The notes: generated by a model not told the origin, from the letters alone. Positions 17,397 to 26,115 are shown, counted from the first letter of the stretch. The stretch is 64,000 nucleotides of DNA from Kocuria sp. (GCA_030454085.1 JAKDJD010000002.1:55328-119327); one strand, 5' to 3'. Made by a program: numbers and translations.

Positions 17397-17876
17397 CTAC
17401 AAAACGTCGAGCTGTTTGCTCAGGGCCTCGAAGATGCCCGATGCCCTCCACAGGGTCTGCCGTTCTTCGAGGGTCAGCTGGGCCAACGCGGGTTGGATTC
17501 GCCGCGTGGCCTTCTTCCGGAAGTCATCGAGCGCCTCTTTGCCCATCGGGGTGATATCGATGAGCTGAGCACGACCGTCGAACGGATCCGCCTTCCTCTT
17601 GACGAGGCCCTCGGCCTCCAGGCGCTTCAGCACACCGGTCATGGTCGGCTGTGTGATGTGTTCCGCACTGGCGAGGTCACCGATCCGCATGGGCCCCGCC
17701 AAGGTCAGGTTCGACAGCGTGCGCAGGACAATGGTCGAGCGCTCACGGCCGCTGTGACGGGATGCCGCGCGAACGAATCGGCTGGCCAGCACGATCAATT
17801 CCGTAGCTTTTTGGGAATCGGAAGCGGACAATTCGTTGGCTTCCGAAGGACTGGTATTCAGGTGCGAGTCTGACAT
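17397..17876 (-). CDS. MarR-family transcriptional regulator
   Basis: The product has 159 residues from ATG 17876. The central winged helix spans about residues 50-120: LTLAGPMRIGDLASAEHITQ, then PTMTGVLKRLEAEGLVKRK and the wing DPFDGRAQLIDITPMGKEAL. Flanking helices form the dimer interface. MarR proteins typically repress themselves and a nearby efflux pump until a phenolic or other ligand binds. The downstream MFS gene on the same strand fits that pattern. ATG 17888, four codons upstream, is the alternative start. The chosen one has GGTGG five bases before it. Confidence 0.88.
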   Translation of the reverse strand: MSDSHLNTSPSEANELSASDSQKATELIVLASRFVRAASRHSGRERSTIVLRTLSNLTLAGPMRIGDLASAEHITQPTMTGVLKRLEAEGLVKRKADPFDGRAQLIDITPMGKEALDDFRKKATRRIQPALAQLTLEERQTLWRASGIFEALSKQLDVL

Positions 17877-17900
17877 AGCATCCACCATACCCCAAGAACC

Positions 17901-17913
17901 TTAGCTTGGCTAA
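17901..17913. promoter_or_regulatory. Candidate MarR operator
   Basis: TTAGC-TTG-GCTAA is a perfect dyad just upstream of marR. It also covers the stop codon of the hydrolase gene on the same strand. Its short symmetric form and place fit MarR autoregulation. No second copy was seen in front of the MFS gene. Confidence 0.35.
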
Positions 17914-18812
17914 TTACCTGCCGCTCGTCCCCGGCGACTCGCGAGATAAGGAAGGAAAATGGTGCCCCAGATGCTGGCGTTCGCGGCCCGGAACGGTCCC
18001 ATGTGACCGATGGACCCCACTCCCAGCCGCTTCGGCGAGAACCGGAAGTGCATCTTGCGGGCCCCCGAATAAAAGGACAGCAACATTCGCAACGCCGCTT
18101 TGGACATGACGATGTCGTCGGTGAAGGACACCACCGTGATCGGCGACGTGACACTCGCGTACCGCGGAGCCAACCACGGCCGCTCCCCCAGAATATACCG
18201 AGGGTAGGCGACCCATGTTCTCCACTGGCTCATGACGCCGGAGGGCAAGTTCCCGAAGAACCTGAGCCGGCGCCCCGGATAGTAGCCGCAGAGCTTCTGA
18301 GCGATCGGTCCGACAAGGAAGAACATCACCATTCCAGGCACAGCGGTCTGCCAGGGGGACTTCCAGCCAGAGCCGACACCGGTCGCGGCAAAAAGGCACT
18401 GTGTTACGCCGCGATCACCGGCAAGGCCCAGAAGCTGGCCGCCCAGGCTGTGACCGACCCAGGTCACGGGCAGCGTCGAGTCTTTCTCGGCCACCCAGTC
18501 GAGAACCGTGCGCGCGTCCCGCGCCCAGTCCAAGATGTCCACCGGTGAGTCCTTGAGCGACCCCCGCAGTGAATCCCCGTAGCCGGAGAAGTCGAAGGTA
18601 ACGGCCACAAACCCTTGGCGAACGAGCCAGCGTGCAAACGCGTTGTAGTGCCGAGCGCGAGTGGCTATGGCCGGGACCACCAGGACCACGCCCTCGGCCG
18701 AAGTCCAGTCGCCCCAGCTCGATACCGAAATCGGCAAACCGCGCTGACTGATCAGTTCGAAGCGCTTGGGTTCGGTGGCCGTCTCCGCGGTCGTGGGCGT
18801 TTCGGCTGTCAC
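17910..18812 (-). CDS. Alpha/beta hydrolase of unknown substrate
   Basis: The product has 300 residues. The fold is supported by VVLVVPAIATRARHYNAFARWL (oxyanion region), FDFSGYGDSLRG, and the nucleophile elbow WVGHSLGGQ, with serine near residue 124. The likely acid is in SFTDDIVMSKAA and the histidine in SIGHMGPFR. This layout is that of a serine esterase or lipase-like hydrolase resembling COG4757. It starts with GTG 18812 after AAGGAGCC and lies upstream of marR on the same strand with almost no spacer. A metabolic partner for it is not evident, and its divergent neighbour is a PhzF-like gene. Confidence 0.85.
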   Translation of the reverse strand: MTAETPTTAETATEPKRFELISQRGLPISVSSWGDWTSAEGVVLVVPAIATRARHYNAFARWLVRQGFVAVTFDFSGYGDSLRGSLKDSPVDILDWARDARTVLDWVAEKDSTLPVTWVGHSLGGQLLGLAGDRGVTQCLFAATGVGSGWKSPWQTAVPGMVMFFLVGPIAQKLCGYYPGRRLRFFGNLPSGVMSQWRTWVAYPRYILGERPWLAPRYASVTSPITVVSFTDDIVMSKAALRMLLSFYSGARKMHFRFSPKRLGVGSIGHMGPFRAANASIWGTIFLPYLASRRGRAAGN

Positions 18813-18974
18813 TCGAGGCTCCTTCCGGCGGCGCTTTCGAGGGCCGCGTACTGTGGATCCGGAGGGGTGAACCCACCGATCACTTCACGATACCGAGCGT
18901 ATCGGGTATGAGCCAGCTCACCGCAAGGTACCGGGAGCCTGGGCATCGGCTCCGGGCGAGAAGAGAGGAAAACC

Positions 18975-19823
18975 ATGTCACGACCATTCCGGCAAGTCGA
19001 CGTCTTCGCGCCGGGACCGCAACCGGGGAATCCCGTCGCTGTGGTTCACGATGCCGACGGGCTCACTGACCACCAGATGCAGACCTTCGCCCACTGGACC
19101 AATCTTTCAGAGACCACATTCCTGTTGGGGCCAACTCAACCCGGTGCCGACTACAGAGTTCGCATCTTCACCCCCAAGAGGGAGTTGCCCTTCGCGGGCC
19201 ACCCGACACTGGGTACGGCCCACGCGTGGCTCGAAGCCGGCGGCCGGCCCGGCGCCGAGAACGGACTCGTCCAAGAGACCGCCGCCGGGCTGATCACGGT
19301 TCGCCGATCCGACGACGCGCTCTTCTTCGCGGGGCCGCCTCTGTTGCGGGACGAGCCGGCCGACGAGAGCACGCGGAGCACGGTCGCTCAGCTCCTCGAT
19401 ATCGACGTCGCCCGCATCGAAGCCATGCGCTGGATCGACAACGGCCCTGGGTGGGTCGGCGTCGTTCTTCCCTCGGCCGATGACGTGCTCGCCCTCAGAC
19501 CGCGCATGGGCGAGATCGGTGAGAACCGCCTGAAGATCGGCGTCGTGGGATTCTTCGACTCTCCCGATTCCCCCGCGACTGTGGAAGTGCGCGCCTTCGG
19601 CGCCGGTGACGGCAGTCAGGAAGATCCCGTCACGGGAAGCCTCAACGCGGGATTGGCGCAGTGGATGATTCGCGAGGGACGAGCCCCTGCCTCCTACGTC
19701 GCACGCCAGGGCACAGCTCTGGGCCGACGCGGCATGGTTCGCGTCGAGGCCGATGGCGAGAACGTGTGGGTGGGAGGGGCAACCCGAACGATCATCAAGG
19801 GCTCGGTCGATCCGCTCGGGTAG
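18975..19823 (+). CDS. PhzF-family isomerase/epimerase-like protein
   Basis: The product has 282 residues with the diaminopimelate-epimerase-like double fold. RQVDVFAPGPQPGNPVAVVHDA opens the protein. The general acid/base glutamate lies in NLSETTFLL near residue 45, as in PhzF. RIFTPKRELPFAGHPTLGTAHAW and the C-terminal GAGDGSQEDPVTGSLNAGLAQW are family signatures. True PhzF acts in phenazine synthesis, but no other phz gene is present, so the substrate is unknown. The ribosome site AGAGGAAAA lies directly before the ATG. It ends 11 bp from the convergent reductase gene. Confidence 0.9.
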   Translation: MSRPFRQVDVFAPGPQPGNPVAVVHDADGLTDHQMQTFAHWTNLSETTFLLGPTQPGADYRVRIFTPKRELPFAGHPTLGTAHAWLEAGGRPGAENGLVQETAAGLITVRRSDDALFFAGPPLLRDEPADESTRSTVAQLLDIDVARIEAMRWIDNGPGWVGVVLPSADDVLALRPRMGEIGENRLKIGVVGFFDSPDSPATVEVRAFGAGDGSQEDPVTGSLNAGLAQWMIREGRAPASYVARQGTALGRRGMVRVEADGENVWVGGATRTIIKGSVDPLG

Positions 19824-19834
19824 CCCCACCGCCT

Positions 19835-20851
19835 TCAGTCCTGGATGCGGACCACCATCTTGCCGGTGTTGGCTCCTTGCATCATCGAGATGAAGGCATC
19901 GGTCGCGTTCTCCAGGCCGTCGACCACGGTCTCGTCGTACCGGATCTTTCCCTCACGGATCCAGGCGCTCATCCGCTCCTGGAACTCGCCGGCGTATTCC
20001 ATGTAGTCGCCGACGATGAACCCCTTGAAGCCCAGAGACTGCTTGACGAAATTCGCCATGTTGTCCGGGCCCGGAGCCGGTTCCGTGTTGTTGTACTGGC
20101 TGATCGCGCCGCACAGCGCCGCCCGGCCGTAACGGTTCAGAACGTCCAGGGCGGCCTCGAGGTGGTCGCCACCGACATTGTCGAAGTAGACGTCAATGCC
20201 GTCCGGCGCTGCCTTCGGCAGATGCTCCCGAATCGGTGCGTCCTTGTAGTTCAGTGCGACGTCGTACCCGTACTTCTGCACGAGCACGTCCGTCTTCTCC
20301 TTGCTCCCTGCCGAGCCGATGACCTTCGACGCGCCGAGCAATTGGGCGATCTGGCCGACGGCCGAGCCCACCGCACCAGCCGCGCCCGAAACGAACACGA
20401 CGTCGTCCTCCTGCATCTTCGCCACCCGGGTGAGCCCGACATAGGCCGTCAGACCCGTGAGTCCCAGCATGCCGAGGTACAGAGACGGCGCAACGCCGGG
20501 GATCTCCGGAACCTCGTTGAACTGTTCTGCCGGAGCCTGAGCGATGTCGCGCCAACCGAACTGGTGCAGCACGAGAGCGCCCTCGGACAGGTTGTCGCTG
20601 CGGGATTCCACGACCTTGCCGACCGCTCCACCGGTCATGGTCTCGCCGACCTCGAAAGGAGCGACGTAGCTCTTGCCCGCGGACATCCGACCGCGCATGT
20701 AAGGATCGACGGACATGTACAGGTTCTGGACGCGAACCTCCCCCTCGGACAGGTCCGGAAGGTCGACCGACACGGTCTCGAAATTTTCCTCGGAGGGCCA
20801 GCCCTTGGGCCGGGAAGCGAGTTGGATCTGCTTGCTGACTTGGGTAGTCAT
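19835..20851 (-). CDS. NADP-dependent MDR-family oxidoreductase (enone/alkenal reductase type)
   Basis: The product has 338 residues without the zinc-binding residues of alcohol dehydrogenases. The N-terminal segment has LASRPKGWPSEENFE and MSVDPYMRGRM, both typical of the leukotriene B4 dehydrogenase/CurA group. The nucleotide-binding loop is VFVSGAAGAVGSAVGQIA, with SAGSKEKTD after the next strand and YFDNVGGDHLEAAL further on. These enzymes reduce alpha,beta-unsaturated carbonyls with NADPH. GAGAGGAA lies eight bases upstream of ATG 20851. It is convergent with the PhzF gene and divergent from the ABC-class ATPase. Confidence 0.9.
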   Translation of the reverse strand: MTTQVSKQIQLASRPKGWPSEENFETVSVDLPDLSEGEVRVQNLYMSVDPYMRGRMSAGKSYVAPFEVGETMTGGAVGKVVESRSDNLSEGALVLHQFGWRDIAQAPAEQFNEVPEIPGVAPSLYLGMLGLTGLTAYVGLTRVAKMQEDDVVFVSGAAGAVGSAVGQIAQLLGASKVIGSAGSKEKTDVLVQKYGYDVALNYKDAPIREHLPKAAPDGIDVYFDNVGGDHLEAALDVLNRYGRAALCGAISQYNNTEPAPGPDNMANFVKQSLGFKGFIVGDYMEYAGEFQERMSAWIREGKIRYDETVVDGLENATDAFISMMQGANTGKMVVRIQD

Positions 20852-20928
20852 AAATCAATTCCTCTCCAGTGATTTCGTGACCGACTATACTTCCAAACAC
20901 TGATGTCCCCGATCCGAATTAGCTATCA

Positions 20929-22617
20929 ATGAACCAAACCACGCAGGATCTCAGGTCCTCTCTCCAGCGTCTCGACGGCAATGGGTACGGCGCCTACAAA
21001 CGCATCAGAGGCACCTACGACTTCGGGACCTTCGACCTCGCGATCGACCATGTGCAGTCCGATCCGTACGCCCCGCCGTCCTCGGTCCGCGTGATTCTTC
21101 CTCTCGACGGAACCTCGCTCCCCGAACGCCTGGAGAACGAGCCCGAGGAGCGCGTCGCCGCCGCGGACTTCATCGCACGTCATCTCACCAAGACTCTGTG
21201 CGGATGCTCCTACCGAGGCATCAACATCACCAAGCCGGGCCAAGAGGTTCTCGAGCGGTCCAGCGTGGTGGTCCGCCCTGATTCGGTCGAGGTTCGCCTC
21301 TCGGTTTCGCTGCCCGCGGCGGGGCGCCGCATCAAGGGGCGCGCTGCGGCGCACCTTTTGACGGACGACCTGCCCGAACTCGTTCAGGGATCCGCACTGC
21401 TGGATGGTTTGGATCTCGAGGCCCTCGAACGCCACATCGAGCTGTACACGGACCAGCTCGCGCTCCAGGCCGCGCTGAAGGAGCGGGGCCTCGTATCCTT
21501 CGTGGGCGACGGCGCTGTTCTTCCCCGCGCATCGGGCAACTCCGACGTACCTCTTCGTGACGCCGTGGTTTTCCGCTCCCCCGACAGCATGCGGGTCGAC
21601 TTCTCGCTGCCCAGCGGCCGGACGGTATCCGGCATGGGAGTCCCCCGCGGGATCACAGTGATCGTGGGCGGCGGCTACCACGGGAAATCCACCCTGCTCA
21701 GGGCCATGGAACGTGGGGTGTACCCGCATATCGGTGGCGACGGCCGCGAATGGGTCCTGACTGTTCCCGATGCGATGAGCATCCGTGCCGAAGACGGGCG
21801 GGCCGTCACGGGTACGGACATCTCACCTTTCATCTCGAACCTGCCGTCCGGCGCCGACACCTCTCATTTCACGACCACGAATGCGTCAGGCTCGACGTCA
21901 CAGGCCGCCAATCTGGCGGAATCCTTGGAAATCGGGACATCGCTGCTCCTCATCGACGAAGACACTTCGGCCACCAATTTCATGATTCGCGACCCAGCGA
22001 TGCGACGGCTCATCCCCTCGGGTTCCGAACCGATCACGCCCTTTGTCGAACGCATTCGCCCCCTGCTGGATGAACGGGATATTTCAACGATCCTGGTGGC
22101 CGGAGGCACAGGGGCATTCTTCCGCATGGCAGACCATGTGATTGCCTTGGGCGCATACGTACCCTCGGAGGTCACCGACCAGGCTCATCACATTGCGGCC
22201 GACGATGCCCCCGAGGACGCGGGCGCCACGGAATCCACTGAGCGTGTCTTCGTAGGGTCCGACGAGAGAATCCCCACGGCCGGCGCCTTGAACCCCTCGG
22301 ACAAGAAAAAGAGCGCCCGCGGCCGGGGGCTCGGGACGATCCAGGTGGGCCGGGAAGATATCGACGTCGCCTACCTCGCCCAGCTGGTCGATCCTTCGCA
22401 GACCAGCGCGATCGCCCAGTGCATCGAGGCGGTTTCGCGGGAACTCGACGGACAGCTGGGCCTCGTGGACGCCGTGGAGCGCGTGTGGCGCCGGATTCGG
22501 GAGCACGGCCTGGACGGTCTGGCCGGCGGAGGCCGGCCCCGCGGTGACCTGGCGATGCCCCGCCCCCAGGAAATCCACGGAGCCATCAGCAGGTACAGAA
22601 AATTGAAGCTGCGTTGA
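20929..22617 (+). CDS. ABC-class P-loop ATPase of the MRB1590 family (PF09818-like)
   Basis: The product has 562 residues. The Walker A is unusual, IVGGGYHGKSTLLRAME (about residue 245), the signature-like segment is ASGSTSQAANLAES, and the Walker B is LLLIDEDTSATNFMIRD. Together they identify the COG3044 ABC-ATPase family, which is soluble and has no membrane domain. The trypanosome member MRB1590 is part of an RNA-editing complex and binds RNA, while bacterial roles are unsettled. The C-terminal part (GLGTIQVGREDIDVAYLAQLVDPSQTSAIA) is also family-specific. No Shine-Dalgarno is visible before ATG 20929, and a TATACT hexamer lies at 20886-20891, so translation from a short leader is possible. 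A strong hairpin follows. Confidence 0.88.
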   Translation: MNQTTQDLRSSLQRLDGNGYGAYKRIRGTYDFGTFDLAIDHVQSDPYAPPSSVRVILPLDGTSLPERLENEPEERVAAADFIARHLTKTLCGCSYRGINITKPGQEVLERSSVVVRPDSVEVRLSVSLPAAGRRIKGRAAAHLLTDDLPELVQGSALLDGLDLEALERHIELYTDQLALQAALKERGLVSFVGDGAVLPRASGNSDVPLRDAVVFRSPDSMRVDFSLPSGRTVSGMGVPRGITVIVGGGYHGKSTLLRAMERGVYPHIGGDGREWVLTVPDAMSIRAEDGRAVTGTDISPFISNLPSGADTSHFTTTNASGSTSQAANLAESLEIGTSLLLIDEDTSATNFMIRDPAMRRLIPSGSEPITPFVERIRPLLDERDISTILVAGGTGAFFRMADHVIALGAYVPSEVTDQAHHIAADDAPEDAGATESTERVFVGSDERIPTAGALNPSDKKKSARGRGLGTIQVGREDIDVAYLAQLVDPSQTSAIAQCIEAVSRELDGQLGLVDAVERVWRRIREHGLDGLAGGGRPRGDLAMPRPQEIHGAISRYRKLKLR

Positions 22618-22627
22618 GAACATGCAC

Positions 22628-22667
22628 GTGGAGCGGGCACTACCTGCAAAGGTAGTGCCCGCTCCAC
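22628..22667 (+). terminator. 18-bp GCAA-loop hairpin after the ABC-class ATPase
   Basis: The arms 22628-22645 and 22650-22667 are perfectly complementary (core GGAGCGGGCACTACCT) and capped by a GCAA tetraloop. The hairpin starts 10 bases past the stop. There is no U-run, but its stability suggests a terminator or an mRNA 3'-end protector. Confidence 0.65.
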
Positions 22668-22703
22668 TGCGTCCGTACGCCGTGACCCCCAAGCGTGGGA
22701 ACC

Positions 22704-22889
22704 ATGGCACTCAAGAGATCACGCAAACACAAAGTCATCGCCGGCGTCTGCGGAGGCATCGCAGAGGCACTCGATTGGAGCCCGAACTGGGTCCGGTTCC
22801 TGTTCCTCCTGTCCTTCCTGATCCCCGGCCCACAGGCGATCTTCTACGTGGTGGCCTGGATCATCATCCCGAAGGAGGACAGAATCTAG
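22704..22889 (+). CDS. PspC-domain small membrane protein
   Basis: The product has 61 residues. Nearly the whole protein is a PspC domain: KVIAGVCGGIAEALDWSPNW, then one hydrophobic helix VRFLFLLSFLIPGPQAIFYVVAWIIIP. PspC proteins sit in the cytoplasmic membrane and take part in envelope stress responses, although many actinobacterial paralogues stand alone as here. ATG 22704 is preferred over 22695 because the domain begins with a basic MALKRSRKHK. Its TAG stop lies in CTAG and is shared with the stop of the convergent fusion gene. Confidence 0.85.
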   Translation: MALKRSRKHKVIAGVCGGIAEALDWSPNWVRFLFLLSFLIPGPQAIFYVVAWIIIPKEDRI

Positions 22890-24415
22890 GCCTTCTTCCG
22901 GAGCACGACCACGGCATCCTCGAGAACCGCCGGGTTCCCCTCGGGGTCGGTATCCTCACGCTTCCGGACCTCCTGGACTTCGGTCTCCCATTCGGGGCCG
23001 AGGTCCAGGGCCCGCACTTCTTCGCCCAGATCGGGGAAGTCTGCGTGGTGGTGATGTTCGGCCCAGGGCGGAGGTGCCGCATGGGAGACGAGGCATATCC
23101 GACCGCCCCGGGCCACGGCACGGCTTGCTCGCCGGAGGACGGCCACGCGGTCCAATGCCACGGGCGACTGGAAGAAACTGCCCGTGACCAGGTCGAGGGC
23201 CTCCGATGGCATCCACTGCTCGAGGTCCTCGGCCACGAACGTCGCTCGATCCTCAAGCTGCGCCTCCCGAGCCGCTTGACGTGCCCGGTCGACCGCCGTC
23301 TCGGAGATATCGATCCCTGTCGCCTTCCACCCGCGGGCGGCGAGCCACAGCACGTCGCCGCCCTCTCCACACCCGAGATCCACCGCAAGCCCGGGCTCGA
23401 CGCCGTCGAGAAGGTCCACGAGAGTCGCATTCGCGTTCCCCGACCAGATTCTGTCCTGGGACCGATACCTGTTCTCCCAGAAGTCCTTGGCGGGCTCGGG
23501 AGCGGCGTCGTCGAAATCTTGGCCGACCAGATACATGTTCACCATGCCGCCGGTCACCGATCCCGCACCCATCGTTCCCGGAACCGTCAGCGCCGGATTG
23601 ACGACGTTGCCGATGGCCCAGAGCCCCGGAACCGAGGTGGCCCCGAACTCGTCCACGGACAGAAAGTTGCCCAGGGGCCCGTCCGCTCTGTCCGGTCCCA
23701 GGGGCTCCAGGAAATCATCGTGCGGGCGGGAGGCGCCGCCGGCGAACAGGGCGTCGATGGGATACACGCCGTTCTCGGTACGAACCTCCGTCAGGTCTTG
23801 TCCGGGACCGTCCACGGCGACCACCGGCTCAGGGGCCAGGCGAACTCCCCGCGATTCGAGGCGCGCCTGCGTCGCCGGATCGACCCCGCCGATTCCGGAC
23901 GTGAAGACGGTCAGGTCTTCGGACCACTGCCGCAACAACTCGGCACGCATGATGTCGTGCGGGGCCGTGGCCAGCAGCCCGAGGCGTCGGTCGCCGAATT
24001 CCCAGCCGTGGCAGTAGGGGCAGTGCAGTACGCTTGTTCCCCACCGTTCGGCCAGGCCGGGGATCTCGGGCAAGACGTCGGTCAGGCCCGTCGCCACGAC
24101 AACGGCGCGAGCGCCCCGCCTCGTCCCTTCGGTGTCCGTGAGCACGAAATCGCACCCGTCCCGGTCGACGCGCTCGACCCGGGCCTCGACGAAGTCGACG
24201 CCGTAGGCTGCGACTTCTTCTCTCCCCTCGCGCAGCAGCTGTGCCGGGTCCTTCCCTTCGTGTCCGAGCACTCCGTGCATGTGGGCCGCGAACCGGTTCC
24301 GCGGCATCCCCTCGTCCAGGACGAGAGCCCGACGCCGCGAACGCCCCAGCATTAGTGCGGTGCTGAGCCCGGCGGACCCACCGCCAACAACAATGACATC
24401 CCATGTGTTTTCCAT
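22886..24415 (-). CDS. Fusion of a thioredoxin-reductase-like flavoprotein and a class I SAM methyltransferase
   Basis: The product has 509 residues. Residues 1-300 form a two-dinucleotide-domain flavoprotein: VIVVGGGSAGLSTALMLGRS, the ATGLTD motif, a CPYC motif (residue about 127), and AIGNVVNPALTVPG near the end. This resembles GliT/TrxB-like dithiol oxidoreductases. Residues 310-509 form a methyltransferase: FWENRYRSQDRIWSG, the AdoMet site AVDLGCGEGGDVLWLAARGW, then TGIDISETAVDRA. Fusing thiol redox with methylation suggests detoxification of a thiol, selenium, tellurium or arsenic compound, which is inference. ATG 24415 is preferred over GTG 24439. It is divergent from an XRE-cupin regulator and overlaps the PspC stop by CTAG. 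Confidence 0.87.
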   Translation of the reverse strand: MENTWDVIVVGGGSAGLSTALMLGRSRRRALVLDEGMPRNRFAAHMHGVLGHEGKDPAQLLREGREEVAAYGVDFVEARVERVDRDGCDFVLTDTEGTRRGARAVVVATGLTDVLPEIPGLAERWGTSVLHCPYCHGWEFGDRRLGLLATAPHDIMRAELLRQWSEDLTVFTSGIGGVDPATQARLESRGVRLAPEPVVAVDGPGQDLTEVRTENGVYPIDALFAGGASRPHDDFLEPLGPDRADGPLGNFLSVDEFGATSVPGLWAIGNVVNPALTVPGTMGAGSVTGGMVNMYLVGQDFDDAAPEPAKDFWENRYRSQDRIWSGNANATLVDLLDGVEPGLAVDLGCGEGGDVLWLAARGWKATGIDISETAVDRARQAAREAQLEDRATFVAEDLEQWMPSEALDLVTGSFFQSPVALDRVAVLRRASRAVARGGRICLVSHAAPPPWAEHHHHADFPDLGEEVRALDLGPEWETEVQEVRKREDTDPEGNPAVLEDAVVVLRKKA

Positions 24416-24448
24416 GATCTCGACGCTAGACCTGAACACTCAGACATG

Positions 24449-24462
24449 GCAAACTGTTTTGC
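24449..24462. promoter_or_regulatory. Candidate operator for the XRE-cupin regulator
   Basis: GCAAA-CTGT-TTTGC forms a dyad in the 70-bp spacer between the divergent fusion gene and the XRE-cupin gene. It ends 23 bases before the regulator's start, within reach of both promoters. Confidence 0.4.
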
Positions 24463-24485
24463 GGAAATAGCAAGGAGTGATTTTT

Positions 24486-25058
24486 GTGGACGAACAGTTG
24501 TCCAAGGTGGGCCCACGACTGCGGGCAGCAAGGCAACGGCTGGGCTGGACCCTGGATGAGCTGGCGGATCGCGCGGGCGTGTCCGTGAGCACGCTGTCCA
24601 GACTCGAGTCCGGCAAACGACAATCGAGCCTCGAACTGCTGTTGCCCCTGACCCGGCAGCTCGGCATCGGAATCGACGAGCTCGTTCGCGCGGATACCCC
24701 GGACCCACGGGTTCGTCGTCGTGCATACCGCCGCAACGGGACCCTCATTGCGCCCCTGAGCCCGGAGGATTCGCCCGTCAACGCGTTCAAGATGACCTAC
24801 CCACCGCGGAGCACGATGCCCGAACCGGGTGTGCACCCTGGATTCGACTGGGTGTACGTGCTTTCGGGAACCTTGCGACTACGGCTGGGGGACGACGAGC
24901 TCGCGCTCGAACCCGGCGAAGCGGCCGAATTCGACACCACCACCCCGCACAGCATGTGCGCTGCCGGCAATCAGGCTGCCGAGGTGATCAGCATCTTCAA
25001 CCGGGACGGTGCACGCTTTCACACTCACGGGGCGGATGGGTTCCCGGATGACGCCTAG
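24486..25058 (+). CDS. XRE-family regulator with C-terminal cupin domain
   Basis: The product has 190 residues. A Cro/C1-type helix-turn-helix spans about residues 9-63: RLRAARQRLGWTLDELADRAG, then VSVSTLSRLESGKRQ. A cupin sensor follows at about 105-180, with HPGFDWVYVLSGTLRLRLGD and EPGEAAEFDTTTPHSM. Such regulators sense small ligands or metals through the cupin. GTG 24486 is chosen because AAGGAG lies eight bases upstream. The frame opens at another GTG, 24477, which overlaps that site. It is divergent from the flavoprotein-methyltransferase and overlaps the start of the permease gene, so it probably controls both. Confidence 0.88.
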   Translation: MDEQLSKVGPRLRAARQRLGWTLDELADRAGVSVSTLSRLESGKRQSSLELLLPLTRQLGIGIDELVRADTPDPRVRRRAYRRNGTLIAPLSPEDSPVNAFKMTYPPRSTMPEPGVHPGFDWVYVLSGTLRLRLGDDELALEPGEAAEFDTTTPHSMCAAGNQAAEVISIFNRDGARFHTHGADGFPDDA

Positions 25059-26115
25059 GGTGTCATCGCTCCGAGACCGGTTGGAGAAGACCCAGGTCTG
25101 GGTATACCTGTTGGCCATTGCGATCGGACTCGGACTCGGCCTGGGAGTTCCCGGGTCCCAGCCGTTCGCGGAGGCCCTGATATGGCCCGGGCTCGCCCTC
25201 CTGATGTATTCGACGTTCTCTCAAGTTTCCCTGACCGAGATTCCGCAAGCGATTCGGGACGGCCGGTTCCTGGCGGCGGCGCTGGTCGGCAACTTTCTTC
25301 TGATCCCTTGGGCCGTTTGGGGCCTGGTTCACTGGGCGCCGGACTCCCCCGCCGCCCGTCTGGGCCTCCTCATGACATTGGTGGCGCCGTGCACGGATTG
25401 GTTCATCACTTTCGCGCAACTGGGTCGCGGGGATTCCCTCCGAGCCACGGCCCTGGCGCCCCTCAACATGCTCATCCAGCTGCCGCTCGTACCCCTGTAC
25501 ATCAGCCTGTTCGCCAACAATTCCGCCGGACTGGTCCTGGACGCCGACGCCCTGATCCCGGCCGCCGCCGTCATCCTGGTCCCGTTGACCATGGTGGCGT
25601 GCACTGAGGCGCTGATTTCATGGGGGTCTCGCGCAGAGGGTTCGAAGCGGCCGCAGGGGCACCGAGGGCGACGCCCCGTGGCACTCGGCCGACTTGCCGC
25701 TCTATGGCATGGAAAGCTCGGTGTCCTGCCCGTGCCGCTCCTCGCGGTCGTCATCCTCTGCGTGATGACTTCGCACGCGGGCGAGGTCGTGGCTTCGCTG
25801 GACCTCTTGCCGAAGGTCGGCCGCGTGTGTGTGGCCTACCTTATGGTTGCCCTGGTCCTGGCCAAGGTTCTGGCCCGCGCCCTCCATGTGACGAAGGAGC
25901 CCGCACGCACCCTGGCCTTCACCTTCGGTACGCGGAACTCCTTCGTCGTTCTGCCCCTCGCGCTCGCTCTTCCGGCGGGGTGGGGCCTGGCGGCCGTCGT
26001 CGTGATCATGCAGTCGATCATCGAGTTGCTCGGGATGATCGTTTTCCTGTGGTTCGTTCCCCGTGTCCTCTTTCCGGACGACGCCGTTCCGGACGACGTC
26101 GTCGAGGCCCGCTAA
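25048..26115 (+). CDS. Bile-acid:sodium-symporter-superfamily permease, ACR3-like
   Basis: The 355-residue membrane protein has about ten hydrophobic helices (VYLLAIAIGLGLGLGVPG, LALLMYSTFSQVSL, LLMTLVAPCTDWFITFAQL). The APCTDWF segment and the late FTFGTRNSFVVLPLALAL resemble ACR3-type arsenite exporters within the BASS superfamily more than bile-acid or pantothenate carriers. The substrate is unproven. ATG 25048 lies inside the end of the XRE-cupin gene (11-bp overlap), implying coupled translation. ATG 25036 is an alternative. Its TAA stop shares bases with the convergent transporter's stop. Alongside a redox-methyltransferase enzyme, it could export a metalloid or a methylated product. 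Confidence 0.83.
   Translation: MTPRVSSLRDRLEKTQVWVYLLAIAIGLGLGLGVPGSQPFAEALIWPGLALLMYSTFSQVSLTEIPQAIRDGRFLAAALVGNFLLIPWAVWGLVHWAPDSPAARLGLLMTLVAPCTDWFITFAQLGRGDSLRATALAPLNMLIQLPLVPLYISLFANNSAGLVLDADALIPAAAVILVPLTMVACTEALISWGSRAEGSKRPQGHRGRRPVALGRLAALWHGKLGVLPVPLLAVVILCVMTSHAGEVVASLDLLPKVGRVCVAYLMVALVLAKVLARALHVTKEPARTLAFTFGTRNSFVVLPLALALPAGWGLAAVVVIMQSIIELLGMIVFLWFVPRVLFPDDAVPDDVVEAR

Noticed and set aside
22622..24355. Plus-strand open frame of 577 residues
   Set aside because: Antisense to the flavoprotein-methyltransferase fusion, and it begins inside the 18-bp hairpin.
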